Shown here: piece by piece, positions 29,349 to 37,531 of the stretch
Position numbering within the stretch: position 1 is the stretch's first letter
Layout of the letters: each line of letters begins with the position of its first letter
Assembly (NCBI GenBank): GCA_013284265.1
Contig: JABTBR010000007.1
Span: 99,603 to 163,602, forward strand
DNA: 64,000 nucleotides
Direction: 5' to 3'
Source: Oxalobacteraceae bacterium
Lineage (GTDB): Bacteria; Pseudomonadota; Gammaproteobacteria; Burkholderiales; Burkholderiaceae_D
The notes under the pieces: model-generated
Database searches by the model: none
What the model was told of the DNA's origin: nothing
Seen by the model: only the letters and a program-made list of their open reading frames with translations
Made by a program: the position numbers and the translations under genes

Positions 29349-29391
29349 GGCGCGCCGGGTCTGATTGATCAGCCCGGCGCGTCTTTTTTAC
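29349..29391 (+). terminator. Rho-independent terminator or leader attenuator before ribA
   Basis: A strong stem with arms CGCGCCGGGTCTGA and TCAG-CCCGGCGCG around TTGA is followed by TCTTTTTT. It lies 52 bases after the pirin stop and about 30 before the ribA start. TATGAT at 29338-29343 just upstream could be a -10; if so, the hairpin would be in the ribA leader. No RFN (FMN) riboswitch pattern fits this short leader. Confidence 0.8.
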
Positions 29392-29421
29392 TTGAAATAT
29401 CATTTTTTGAAGAGCAAAACC

Positions 29422-30075
29422 ATGTCGCAGAGCGCAGATACCCCAGCCAAAGAAGAATTGGACTACACCACCTCTTGCGCCCTGCCGACCCCTTGGGCCC
29501 AGTTCACCCTGCACGCCTTCGTCGAGCACGCCACGGGCAAGGAACACCTGGCCATGGTGCTGGGCGACATCGGCAATGGCGCGCCGGTACTGGCCCGCGT
29601 ACACTCCGAATGCCTGACCGGCGACGTGCTGTTTTCCCAGCGCTGCGATTGCGGCGCCCAGCTCGAAGGCGCGCTGAAGAAGATCGCCGCCGAAGGCCGC
29701 GGCATTCTGCTCTACCTGCGCCAGGAAGGCCGCGGCATCGGCCTGATCAACAAGATCCGCGCCTACCGCCTGCAGGAAGGCGGCGCCGACACGGTGCAGG
29801 CCAATGAACAGCTGGGCTTCAAGGCCGACGCGCGCAACTACGCGCTGGTGCTGCCGATGCTGGAAAAGTTCGGCGTCACCAGCCTGCGCCTGATGACCAA
29901 CAACCCGCGCAAGATCGACGCGCTGGGCAAGCTGGGCATCACCGTGGCCGAGCGGGTGCCGCTGCTGGTCAACCGCAATGCCTTCAATCAGCACTATCTG
30001 AACACCAAGGCCGCCAAGCTGGGCCATATGATGACGCCCGTGACGCCACCGCAGCCAGAGGATGGCGCGCTGTAA
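29422..30075 (+). CDS. ribA: GTP cyclohydrolase II (riboflavin synthesis)
   Basis: Catalyses the first committed step of riboflavin synthesis, GTP to 2,5-diamino-6-ribosylamino-pyrimidinone 5'-phosphate. The 217-aa product is a stand-alone RibA, not a RibBA fusion. Zinc ligands are visible in [17 protein letters not shown], and the catalytic segment in [11 protein letters not shown] with LMTNNPRKI near the C-terminal part. ATG 29422 fits the family; an upstream alternative codon would add 19 residues overlapping the terminator region. It stands alone between pirin and protease genes. Confidence 0.96.
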   Translation: MSQSADTPAKEELDYTTSCALPTPWAQFTLHAFVEHATGKEHLAMVLGDIGNGAPVLARVHSECLTGDVLFSQRCDCGAQLEGALKKIAAEGRGILLYLRQEGRGIGLINKIRAYRLQEGGADTVQANEQLGFKADARNYALVLPMLEKFGVTSLRLMTNNPRKIDALGKLGITVAERVPLLVNRNAFNQHYLNTKAAKLGHMMTPVTPPQPEDGAL

Positions 30076-30108
30076 GCACAGACATTTTTCCTCAGGCTTA
30101 AGGACTGC

Positions 30109-31569
30109 ATGAAATACATTAGTTCCGCCATCCTCCTTTCCTTAAGCTGGACCTGCGCCGCTGCGGCCGCGCCGCCGTCAGCCCAGGCCGGACTGGCCGC
30201 CACGCCGGTCGCGGCAGTTGCCGCCGCCCCGCTCACCAGCCCCGCCGGCGTCACGGCAAAATCGTCGAATACACCGGCCAAGCCGGCCAGCACGCCGCCG
30301 CAGTCCGCCGCCGCCGCCGCGGCGTCCGCCAGCGACAGCGCGGCCCTGCCGCCGCCCTCCTCGGCCGCACAAAAGCTCTACGCCTCGGCCAAGAACGACA
30401 TCCTGCAAGTGCGCTCCCTGCTCAAGGGCGGCCGCACGCAATCGTCGGTCGGCTCCGGCTTTTTAATCGGCACCGGCAATTTGGTGCTGACCAATTACCA
30501 TGTGGTGTCCCAGTTCGCGCTCGACCCCGCCACCTATGTCGGCGAATGGGTCGATACCGGCGGCCGCCGCGGCAATGTGGAATTGCTGGCCGTGGACGTG
30601 CTGCATGACCTGGCCGTGCTGCGCGTGAGCCGCAACGGCACCGGTTTCTTCAAGCTGCCCGAGCAGCTCGCGCCGCTGACCCAGGGCCAGTATCTGTACT
30701 CGCTGGGCAATCCCCTTGATCTGGGCTTCGCCATTTCCGAAGGCGCCTATAACGGCGTCATCGCACGCAGTTTCTACGACCAGCTGATGTTTACCGGCCC
30801 GATCAATTCCGGCATGAGCGGCGGCCCCAGCGTCACCGTCGATGGCGCCGTGGCCGGTGTGAACGTGTCCAAGCGCCTTGACGGCGAACTGGTCAGCTTC
30901 CTGGTGCCGGCGCGCTACGCCCAGCGCCTGCTGCAAAGCGTGAGTCCCCAGGCCAAGCCGCCGGCCGACTTCACCGCCCTGGTCACCGCCCAGTTGCTGC
31001 AACACCAGCGCGCACTGGTCGACGATATGCTCGCCACGCCATTCAGCCTGAAACCGATGGGGCCGTATATGGTGCCGGTGCGCGAGTCCGAGCAGATGCG
31101 CTGCTGGGGCCAGTCCAACGAGAAGAACGAGCGCGCCTTCACGGTCGACAATACCAGCTGCTCGATGGAATCGGCCGTATTCGTCAATGGCTCGCTGCAG
31201 ACCGGACAGGTCAGCATCCGCCACCAGTTCATCCGCTCCACCGGCCTGGACAAGATCCGCTTTTCCCAGCTGGCCAGCCGCTCCTTCAAGAACGAGCATT
31301 TCGGCACCGCCAAGGACTCGCGCCTGACCGGCCCGCAATGCACCGAAGAATTCGTCAACAACGGCAAGCTGTCCATGCGCGCCGTGCTGTGCCTACGCGC
31401 CTACCGCAAGTTCCCCGGCCTGTACGACGTCGCCGTCCTGACCGCCAGCACCGATGAGAGCCTGATGAGTCTGCAAAGCCGCCTCGATGGGCGCGGTCTG
31501 TCCTACGATAACGGCATGCGCCTGTCGCGCACCTTCCTGCAATCGCTGGCACGCGGAGCCAAACCATGA
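30109..31569 (+). CDS. Secreted trypsin-like serine protease (S1C-like) with Ala/Pro linker
   Basis: A 486-aa exported protein: signal peptide (about 1-20, SSAILLSLSWTCAAAAA), a long Ala/Pro/Ser-rich linker (about 20-88), then a trypsin-like domain (about 95-285) with a full triad: His in TNYHVVS, Asp in LHDLAVLR, Ser in INSGMSGGPS. The C-terminal 200 residues, with four or more cysteines (including RCWGQ, TSCSM, QCTEEF and VLCLRA), match no domain I recognise and there is no PDZ domain, so it is not DegP. AAGGA precedes the ATG. Its stop overlaps the start of a membrane FHA gene (ATGA); the pair likely works together. Confidence 0.85.
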   Translation: MKYISSAILLSLSWTCAAAAAPPSAQAGLAATPVAAVAAAPLTSPAGVTAKSSNTPAKPASTPPQSAAAAAASASDSAALPPPSSAAQKLYASAKNDILQVRSLLKGGRTQSSVGSGFLIGTGNLVLTNYHVVSQFALDPATYVGEWVDTGGRRGNVELLAVDVLHDLAVLRVSRNGTGFFKLPEQLAPLTQGQYLYSLGNPLDLGFAISEGAYNGVIARSFYDQLMFTGPINSGMSGGPSVTVDGAVAGVNVSKRLDGELVSFLVPARYAQRLLQSVSPQAKPPADFTALVTAQLLQHQRALVDDMLATPFSLKPMGPYMVPVRESEQMRCWGQSNEKNERAFTVDNTSCSMESAVFVNGSLQTGQVSIRHQFIRSTGLDKIRFSQLASRSFKNEHFGTAKDSRLTGPQCTEEFVNNGKLSMRAVLCLRAYRKFPGLYDVAVLTASTDESLMSLQSRLDGRGLSYDNGMRLSRTFLQSLARGAKP

Positions 31570-32549
31570 GCGCGCCCTACTTCGTTGAAATCCTCGCCCG
31601 CAATGGCGACGTGCAGCACCGCCACCGCGTGGCCGCGCTGCCGATCCGCCTGGGCCGCGCCTACGATAACGACTGCATCCTCGACGACGACCACACCGCC
31701 CCCCATCATGCGATTGTCGAAGACAGCGAGCACGGCCTGTTGTTGAGCGATCTGGGCAGCAAGAACGGCTGCATCAACCAGGGCAAGCGCCAGGACCGCA
31801 TCACGCTGAGCGGCAACACCGTCGTGCGCATCGGCCATACCCGCCTGCGCATCCGCAGCGCCGACTTCGCGGTGGCGCCGGAACTGGCCGACACCACCAT
31901 GCACGGCTGGGAAGGCATCACCCCCGGCCTGATCGGCCTGTTCCTGATTGCCCTGCTGATGGGGCTGGAGCAATGGCAGGGCGATGTGGAAGCCTTCCAG
32001 CCGATACGCTACCTGCTGGCGATCGCCTCCGGCCTTGGCGCGGCCATGCTGTGGGCCGGCATCTGGGCGCTGGCCAACCGCCTGTTCGGCGGCCACGCGC
32101 GGCTGGGGCGGCATCTGTTTATCCTCGGTAGCGGCCTGCTGGTGCTCAGCATTTTTAGTACCTTGAGCAAGATCGCCGCCTTCGCGTGGTCGGCCGAATG
32201 GCTCACCCGCTATGGCAGCCTGGTTTCGATCGCCTTGTTCTGCGGCGTGCTGTTCTTCCACCTGCGCACCGTCAAGCCCCAGCATCCGAAGCGCTTTCTG
32301 GTCACTTGCATGGTACTGATGGTGGGCGGCTCCGGCCTGGCGCTGCTGAGCAATCTGCAGGGCTCGGGCCGCACCGCCGACGAGCTGTACATGTCGGTGC
32401 TGCTGCCGCCGGCATTGCGCGACAGCCCCGACCGCGATATCGACCAGTTCATGGCCCGCACCGCCACCCTGCGCAACCGCGCCGACGCGACCCGCGCCAG
32501 CGCCGTCAAGGACGGGGTCGATGGTAGTGATGAGGATGATTCGGATTGA
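31566..32549 (+). CDS. FHA-domain membrane protein
   Basis: A 327-aa protein with an N-terminal FHA domain (about 5-98; the core includes IRLGRAYDNDCILDD, HHAIVED and LSDLGSKNGC), which binds phosphothreonine peptides. Then come about five membrane helices (about 118-138, 148-172, 184-205, 212-236 and 246-266) and an acidic C-terminal tail ending in DEDDSD. The FHA domain should face the cytoplasm. Coupling with a secreted protease by ATGA overlap suggests a signal across the membrane or a shared envelope process. No kinase is encoded nearby. Function beyond the domain is unknown. Confidence 0.85.
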   Translation: MSAPYFVEILARNGDVQHRHRVAALPIRLGRAYDNDCILDDDHTAPHHAIVEDSEHGLLLSDLGSKNGCINQGKRQDRITLSGNTVVRIGHTRLRIRSADFAVAPELADTTMHGWEGITPGLIGLFLIALLMGLEQWQGDVEAFQPIRYLLAIASGLGAAMLWAGIWALANRLFGGHARLGRHLFILGSGLLVLSIFSTLSKIAAFAWSAEWLTRYGSLVSIALFCGVLFFHLRTVKPQHPKRFLVTCMVLMVGGSGLALLSNLQGSGRTADELYMSVLLPPALRDSPDRDIDQFMARTATLRNRADATRASAVKDGVDGSDEDDSD

Positions 32550-33271
32550 TACTTCTGATGCCATAAACTCCTGAACGGGTTATACAGTAACTGTCATTCA
32601 CGGAGTTTGACATTTGAAGGGGGCAATGCTACTATTTTTTCAGGTCACTATCTTTTCGTCCCAGAGCCGGTCAGCAGAGTCGGATTTCTTGTGAAAAGTG
32701 GTGGCCCTTTTTATTTCTAGCCCCCTTATCTTACGAACGCCTGCCACAGCAACAAGTCCTCATTTTTAGTTTCTGCTCTACCTGTATTTCGCCTTTCAAT
32801 TCTTTGCCTCAGGCACATGGAGAAATCTATCGCGTTTCTTTGCATCCCAACGTGGATAGGAATTGTAATTGGAACGCTATTTTTTGCTCATAACTATGCA
32901 CAATAGCACTTTGACTAAGCGGATTACACTTAACTTCCAAACCTATCACTGAGAGTATTTTATTCAATACAAAGCTCAGATTATTCTTTCAATTTTAAAA
33001 TATAACGCTGCGGTCTGACTGAAATTCAGTATCGATTTAATCGACGATTAGGCATACTTAGGATTGCGCCCAAGCTAGCCATTGTGGTGCGAAAATGCGC
33101 CAATTTCCGGTACAATGAATACTAAAAAAACAAGTTCCAACATATTCAAGCAGCAAACAAATTTAAATTTTAAAATTGATTTTTATTAGGTATTTTACTT
33201 ATAAATAAATTGAATTATTTTAAAATAACTGATGCATTCATAAATATAGCTTAATAATTGACGGGAGCGCA
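32550..33271. other. AT-rich leader of the putative defence island
   Basis: This 722-base stretch is abruptly AT-rich relative to the chromosome and has no long reading frame. It contains a possible 29-codon ORF (32817-32906), two adjacent small hairpins near 33010-33060 (CTGAAATTCAG; TCGAT-TTA-ATCGA), and a run of A/T-only sequence before the ATPase gene. TACAAT (33111-33116) could be a -10 but lacks a good -35. It marks the left side of a probable horizontally acquired segment. Confidence 0.7.
32817..32906 (+). CDS. Possible 29-aa single-helix membrane microprotein
   Basis: An ATG-initiated ORF encodes a short charged start (MEKS), one hydrophobic stretch of about 20 residues (IAFLCIPTWIGIVIGTLFFA) and a polar end (HNYAQ), then TAG. 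Its size and layout resemble small type I toxins or regulatory microproteins. However, only AGG three bases before the ATG could serve as a ribosome site, and such ORFs arise by chance in AT-rich DNA. Kept as a weak candidate because of where it lies. Confidence 0.2.
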   Translation: MEKSIAFLCIPTWIGIVIGTLFFAHNYAQ

Positions 33272-34432
33272 ATGGCACATATTACTGAATTCAAAATAGA
33301 TGGACTTCTCGGTCGAAAAAAACAAATTCATATAAAATTACAGCGAGATGTCAATATATTTTTTGGTGAAAATGGCAGTGGGAAAACTACGCTTCTGAAA
33401 ATTCTTGATGCGGCAATGTCGGGAGACTCCAGCATTATTCAAGGTCTTCCGGTAGATAGAGCAGAAGTTGATATTTTTAGCGTTGACCATAATCGAGTTT
33501 TTAAGCATGTGTGGGAAAGAAAAAATAGTGAACGAGTTGTCCATTCCGTTCGAGATCAGTATGAGATGTGGCAGAATGAAAGTGGCGAACACATTTTCAA
33601 GGTAAAGAGTGAATCAAGTGAATGGAAAGTTTCTCCGTCACCAAAAAAACAAAACTCTAGAACTCGCTGGGCACATACATTTTTACCTACTACCAGACTT
33701 TATTTGAGTGAAAATTCTAGGGTGTCGAATAATCGGCCAACTAATGAAGGTCAGTTCGATGTTTTATTTTCAGAGAGCGTAAACAAATCATGGTTAGTTT
33801 ACAACTCTTCGGTTCTTGCTGAAGTTCGTAAAATTCAAGAAGAAGGGCTGCGGGCAGTATTAAATCACGCTCTTTCTCCAAGTCATAGCACTGGAATCAA
33901 CTCTGAATTAGATCCTAAACAGGCCTATGAGCGAGTGTCGAAGTTCTTAAAACGGCAATCCGCCGCTGAAGGCAATATTTTAGGAACAAAGTCATCGTTT
34001 ATTAAACGATATGAATCGGAAGATAATTTACGGAAGGTTGTCGGGAACATTGATAACATTGAACTTCGAATAGAACATGCGATGATTCCGATAAATAGAT
34101 TTTTATTAACAATAAAAAATTTATTCTCTCGGGGGAAGGCCATATCCGCAGAAAATAATCAACTATCCGTCCAGTTAGAAACTGGAGAATTATTAACTCC
34201 AGCCAGCCTATCCTCCGGTGAAAAGCACATTCTTAAAATATTGTTAGCAACAATGACTGGTGGTGAAAGTTCCATAATAATTGACGAGCCAGAGCTCTCA
34301 ATGCACATAGACTGGCAACGGGCATTCATAAACACGATGCGAGATTTGAATCCAAGTTGCCAAATAATAGTTGCCTCACACTCTCCAGAAATTATGGCTG
34401 AGATCGAGGATGATAAAATATTCCGCATATGA
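33272..34432 (+). CDS. ABC-type AAA ATPase (AriA-like), first gene of putative defence pair
   Basis: A 386-aa ATPase of the AAA_21/AAA_15 type, related to OLD and SMC-like ATPases. Walker A is GENGSGKTT (32-40), the ABC signature LSSGEKH about 313-319, Walker B SIIIDEPE (334-341), and the switch His is in VASHSPE (His370). The middle (about 90-290) is helical and less conserved, as expected for the inserted arm of this class. Codons are A/T-rich, unlike neighbours, so recent acquisition is likely. Its stop overlaps the start of the TOPRIM/DUF4435 gene (ATGA). This order and pairing match PARIS, where AriA forms a scaffold that holds and releases AriB upon sensing phage anti-restriction proteins. 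Assignment to PARIS is an inference. Confidence 0.85.
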   Translation: MAHITEFKIDGLLGRKKQIHIKLQRDVNIFFGENGSGKTTLLKILDAAMSGDSSIIQGLPVDRAEVDIFSVDHNRVFKHVWERKNSERVVHSVRDQYEMWQNESGEHIFKVKSESSEWKVSPSPKKQNSRTRWAHTFLPTTRLYLSENSRVSNNRPTNEGQFDVLFSESVNKSWLVYNSSVLAEVRKIQEEGLRAVLNHALSPSHSTGINSELDPKQAYERVSKFLKRQSAAEGNILGTKSSFIKRYESEDNLRKVVGNIDNIELRIEHAMIPINRFLLTIKNLFSRGKAISAENNQLSVQLETGELLTPASLSSGEKHILKILLATMTGGESSIIIDEPELSMHIDWQRAFINTMRDLNPSCQIIVASHSPEIMAEIEDDKIFRI

Positions 34433-35358
34433 GCCGACTAGTTCACTCCCCGTCAGCATACGTTCGCAGCCTTCAAATGTCAAAGCAAGATATATTTGTT
34501 TTTGTTGAAGGCGGACTCGACCGTTCATTTTATGACCGTTTGCTTCATAATGAAATTTCTAGAAAGAATATCTCCTATGAGATTCGCGCTGCCAAAGAGC
34601 TACCTGGCGAAACTGGTGGGAAATCAACACTTCTATCTTTTTTTCAGTCACTGAAAAATTTGGGGAAATTGACAGATGAAAGTCTTGGAAAAAAATTCAG
34701 CTGCATCTTTTTTCTTGATAAAGATATTGATGACTTCTCTAGAAAAAAAATAAAATCACCTCATGTAATATATACATCAACATATGATTTAGAGGGACAT
34801 CTAATCTCATGTGGCGATTTAATTCTAGCTATTGCAGACTCATGCGGAATAACACGAATCCAAGCCACAAAATTAATAGGCAATCAAAATGATTTTTTAA
34901 AAAATTCTATACTAAATTGGCAGGATTGGGTAACGTTATGCATGATTAGTCAAGTTGAGAGCATCAACATAGGATGCACTTATGAAAGAGGGTCTGCAAT
35001 TAATGAGGATGGGGTGAGTGACGTGGACCATGTGAAATTGAATAAATTTAAAATAAGCTTAGCCTTGAAGTTGGCGTTATCGGAAGATGATTTTGAAAAT
35101 TTGTACTTGCAATACAGAAATAGGCTAACACGTGAGATTTCAAAGGGGAATTTTTTAAGATTTTTCAAAGGAAAATGGTTTGGATTTATTCTGCAGCAAC
35201 ACATGAATAAACATTTGAAAATTCCCGATGCCAACCAAAATAGCATTGGTGACAAGGTTATGGTCGCCCTGCTCGGTCAAGTCGCGTCTAAAAGTCCTTG
35301 TTGCTGCTGCGAACCATTTTGCCAAGCCATTGATAAAGTTACAGAAAATTTCTTATAG
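34429..35358 (+). CDS. TOPRIM/DUF4435 protein (AriB-like putative effector nuclease)
   Basis: A 309-aa protein with the DUF4435 (TOPRIM-like) pattern: FVFVEGGLDRSFYDRLL with Glu27; FFLDKDIDDF with Asp97 and Asp99; and YDLEGHL with Glu122. These are the positions expected to bind metal in TOPRIM nucleases. PARIS AriB has its key Glu at position 26 and cleaves tRNA once released; the match in position is striking but not proof. The C-terminal half is helical, ending in an unusual cysteine cluster (CCCCEPFC, about 289-296) that might bind metal. Strongly AT-rich codons. Overlaps the ATPase gene, so the two are made together. Confidence 0.8.
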   Translation: MSRLVHSPSAYVRSLQMSKQDIFVFVEGGLDRSFYDRLLHNEISRKNISYEIRAAKELPGETGGKSTLLSFFQSLKNLGKLTDESLGKKFSCIFFLDKDIDDFSRKKIKSPHVIYTSTYDLEGHLISCGDLILAIADSCGITRIQATKLIGNQNDFLKNSILNWQDWVTLCMISQVESINIGCTYERGSAINEDGVSDVDHVKLNKFKISLALKLALSEDDFENLYLQYRNRLTREISKGNFLRFFKGKWFGFILQQHMNKHLKIPDANQNSIGDKVMVALLGQVASKSPCCCCEPFCQAIDKVTENFL

Positions 35359-35483
35359 TTATCAGCCGCACCGTTAGGCGTGTTCGTTAAAAATGGGAGC
35401 TAGTATCTGGGCGAAAATACCTCAGCCCAGCACGTCGTCCACAAAGGAGTGCTGTGGCCTAGCGAACCGCTTCCTATCCATGA

Positions 35484-35726
35484 ATGCGTGCCAATATTGT
35501 TTCTTACAATAAAGGTCACGTGCCGATCTATGGCTCCGAAGGAATGCTAGCCTATTGCGAGTTCGAAGCTGCGCTCGCGGAAGGAGAGGCGGTAATGCTC
35601 GAACTAGCTCAATGTTCCATGGTGGAGGTCTACCACTTATTGGCCAGTGATTTGTTCGACCGGCTCGCATCCGCGCACGGAAAGACTGTCGCAGCATTTA
35701 TAAAAACGAATCTTTTAAAGCTGTGA
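35484..35726 (+). CDS. Small hypothetical protein at the island boundary
   Basis: An 80-aa frame, MRANIVSYNKGHVPIYGSEG onwards, with balanced composition and a helical, acidic middle. No domain is recognised and there is no good ribosome site. Base composition is between that of the AT-rich island and the chromosome, so it may be a real small gene or the remnant of a larger one cut by insertion of the island. The preceding 125 bases (35359-35483) show nothing else. It stops 2 bases before the convergent VOC gene. Confidence 0.4.
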   Translation: MRANIVSYNKGHVPIYGSEGMLAYCEFEAALAEGEAVMLELAQCSMVEVYHLLASDLFDRLASAHGKTVAAFIKTNLLKL

Positions 35727-35727
35727 G

Positions 35728-36150
35728 TTAGGTCCGGCCCACAGCATCCCACGCCGGGCCTTTGAGCTCGATGGTATTACCTTCCGGGTCATTCAGGTAC
35801 ATTGATGGCCCTTCCCCCTCGGAGCCATAGCGCGACTCCATCGGACCGACTTGCACGCCGGCCGCTTCCAGTTGGCGCCGGATCTCCACTTCATCGAAAG
35901 GCTCGACACGGAAGCAGACGTGGTCTAGATTGCGCCCTTCCTTGCCCGGCGCCGCACCACCCATCGCCCCCAGCTTGCCGCTGATGGGCACCAGATCGAT
36001 CAGATTACGGCCCGCGCGCAACTGCACCAGTCCAATCTCGTCCTGCCGGCGTTCGATCTGACTGCCCAATACGCCGCAGTAAAAATCCAGCATCGCCTGC
36101 AGGTCGGTCACGCGCAGAACGATATGGTCGATGTCGCGAATGGAAATCAT
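35728..36150 (-). CDS. VOC (glyoxalase/dioxygenase superfamily) protein
   Basis: A 140-aa vicinal-oxygen-chelate protein. The two beta-alpha-beta-beta-beta modules are seen as IDHIVLRVTDLQAMLDFYCGVLG and LDHVCFRVEPFDEVEIRRQL, with metal-ligand candidates His in DHIVLR, His in DHVCFR and Glu in NTIELKGP. Substrate is unknown; the family covers glyoxalase I, dioxygenases and antibiotic-binding proteins. A 9-base palindrome 22 bases before the start suggests local control. Confidence 0.88.
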   Translation of the reverse strand: MISIRDIDHIVLRVTDLQAMLDFYCGVLGSQIERRQDEIGLVQLRAGRNLIDLVPISGKLGAMGGAAPGKEGRNLDHVCFRVEPFDEVEIRRQLEAAGVQVGPMESRYGSEGEGPSMYLNDPEGNTIELKGPAWDAVGRT

Positions 36151-36166
36151 AAGGGCTCCAAGCTAT

Positions 36167-36207
36167 TGGGCTTGGCATCCATGGGATGCCAATTTACAAG
36201 AAGCCCA
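36167..36207. promoter_or_regulatory. Nested palindrome upstream of the VOC gene
   Basis: TTGGCATCC-ATG-GGATGCCAA (36172-36192) is a perfect 9-base inverted repeat. TGGGCTT (36167-36173) and AAGCCCA (36201-36207) form a wider pair around it. Its location just ahead of the minus-strand gene suggests an operator or a 5'-leader hairpin. Confidence 0.45.
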
Positions 36208-36285
36208 TATTGACATAAACATCAAGCCGCCGGCAACCGTGCGGATACCACCCTTCTTCAGCGCCATACCGGCAGCCGGAGCGGC

Positions 36286-37497
36286 TTATTTCACCGCCTT
36301 GACCGCCTTGGGCAGGAATACAGCCGTGATCCCCAGCAAAGGCAGGTATGCAATGCCGTGGTACACGAAATCGATGCTGGTACGGTCGGCTACCAGACCC
36401 AGCACGGCGGCGCCCAGCCCGCCCATGCCGAAGGCAAATCCGAAGAACAGACCGGACACCATGCCTACCTTGCCGGGAATCAGTTCCTGCGCATATACCA
36501 GGATCGCGGAAAAGGCCGACGACAGGATCAGGCCGATCAGCACGGTCAGCGTGGTGGTCCAGAACAGGTCGGCATGCGGCAAGGCTAGCGCAAACGGCGC
36601 CACGCCCAGCACGGAAGCCCAGATCACCGGCTTGCGCCCGATCCGGTCACCCACCGGGCCGCCAATGATGGTGCCCAGCGCGGAGGCGAACAGGAAGTAG
36701 AACAGATGAATCTGCGCCGCCTGCACCGACAGGCCGAACTTCTCCATCAGGTAAAAGGTGTAGAAACTGCTCAGGCCGGAGATGTAAAAGTATTTGGAGA
36801 AGATCAGCACCAGCAGCACGCAGATCGCCGAGATCACCACCTTGCGCGGATACGGACTGGCCGCGCCCACCCTGGCGCCGCCCTTCTTCCCCGCCACATG
36901 GTGGGCGGCATACCAGCGGCTCACCTGCAGCAGCAAGGTGATGCCGACCAGCGCCGCCAGCGCGAACCAGGCCACGCTCTGCTTGCCCAGCGGGACGATC
37001 ACGGCGGCGGCCAGCAAGGGCCCGAGCGCACTGCCCATATTGCCGCCCACCTGGAATAGCGACTGCGCCAGCCCATGCTGCCCACCCGAGGCGAGCCGCG
37101 CGATGCGCGAGGATTCTGGATGGAAAATGGCCGAACCCAAACCGATCAGCGCGGCGGCGATCAGCACGCTGGCATAGGTCGGCGACCAGGCCAGCAGGAT
37201 CAGTCCGCTCATGGTGGAGAGCATGCCGAAGGGCAGCGAATACGGTTGGGGATGGCGGTCGGTGTACAGACCGATCAGCGGCTGACACAAGGAGGCGGTC
37301 AGCTGATAGGTCAGCGTGATCAGGCCGATCTGGGTAAAGCTCAGAAGAAACTCGCCCTTCAAAATCGGGTAAATCGCCAGGATCAGCGATTGCATCATGT
37401 CGTTGATCAGGTGCGAGGCGGTAATCGCGCCAAGAATCCGGCCGGCGAAATGTTGAGGTGTCGCGACACCAGGCTGAGCTGTAGAAAGTGTGGTCAT
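36286..37497 (-). CDS. fsr: MFS transporter, fosmidomycin-resistance (Fsr) type
   Basis: A 12-helix major facilitator exporter of 403 aa. It has the Fsr-type opening ITASHLINDMMQSLILAIYPILK and the pattern LGSAIFHPESSRIARLASGGQHGLAQSLFQVGGNMGSALGPL, which is diagnostic for that subgroup. Known members export fosmidomycin or related compounds; the natural substrate is uncertain. It is divergent from an AraC-type regulator across a 144-base spacer with an inverted repeat, so regulation by that protein is likely. Confidence 0.9.
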   Translation of the reverse strand: MTTLSTAQPGVATPQHFAGRILGAITASHLINDMMQSLILAIYPILKGEFLLSFTQIGLITLTYQLTASLCQPLIGLYTDRHPQPYSLPFGMLSTMSGLILLAWSPTYASVLIAAALIGLGSAIFHPESSRIARLASGGQHGLAQSLFQVGGNMGSALGPLLAAAVIVPLGKQSVAWFALAALVGITLLLQVSRWYAAHHVAGKKGGARVGAASPYPRKVVISAICVLLVLIFSKYFYISGLSSFYTFYLMEKFGLSVQAAQIHLFYFLFASALGTIIGGPVGDRIGRKPVIWASVLGVAPFALALPHADLFWTTTLTVLIGLILSSAFSAILVYAQELIPGKVGMVSGLFFGFAFGMGGLGAAVLGLVADRTSIDFVYHGIAYLPLLGITAVFLPKAVKAVK

Positions 37498-37531
37498 GAG
37501 TGGTCTGCTGGTAAAAGGAAAGACAATGCGG

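Noticed and set aside
29297..29421. FMN (RFN) riboswitch before ribA
   Set aside because: The leader is too short and lacks the conserved RFN stems; only a terminator-like hairpin is seen.
33272..35358. Reading the ATPase pair as Gabija, Septu or a retron unit
   Set aside because: No UvrD helicase, HNH nuclease (PtuB) or reverse transcriptase is present; the second protein has a DUF4435/TOPRIM pattern instead.
35422..35697. Minus-strand 91-codon frame at the island edge
   Set aside because: Arg-rich, unlike a folded protein; the plus-strand 80-aa frame in the same place has better composition.
32550..35727. Prophage or integrative element with attachment sites
   Set aside because: No integrase, no tRNA at the edges and no convincing direct repeats flanking the AT-rich segment.
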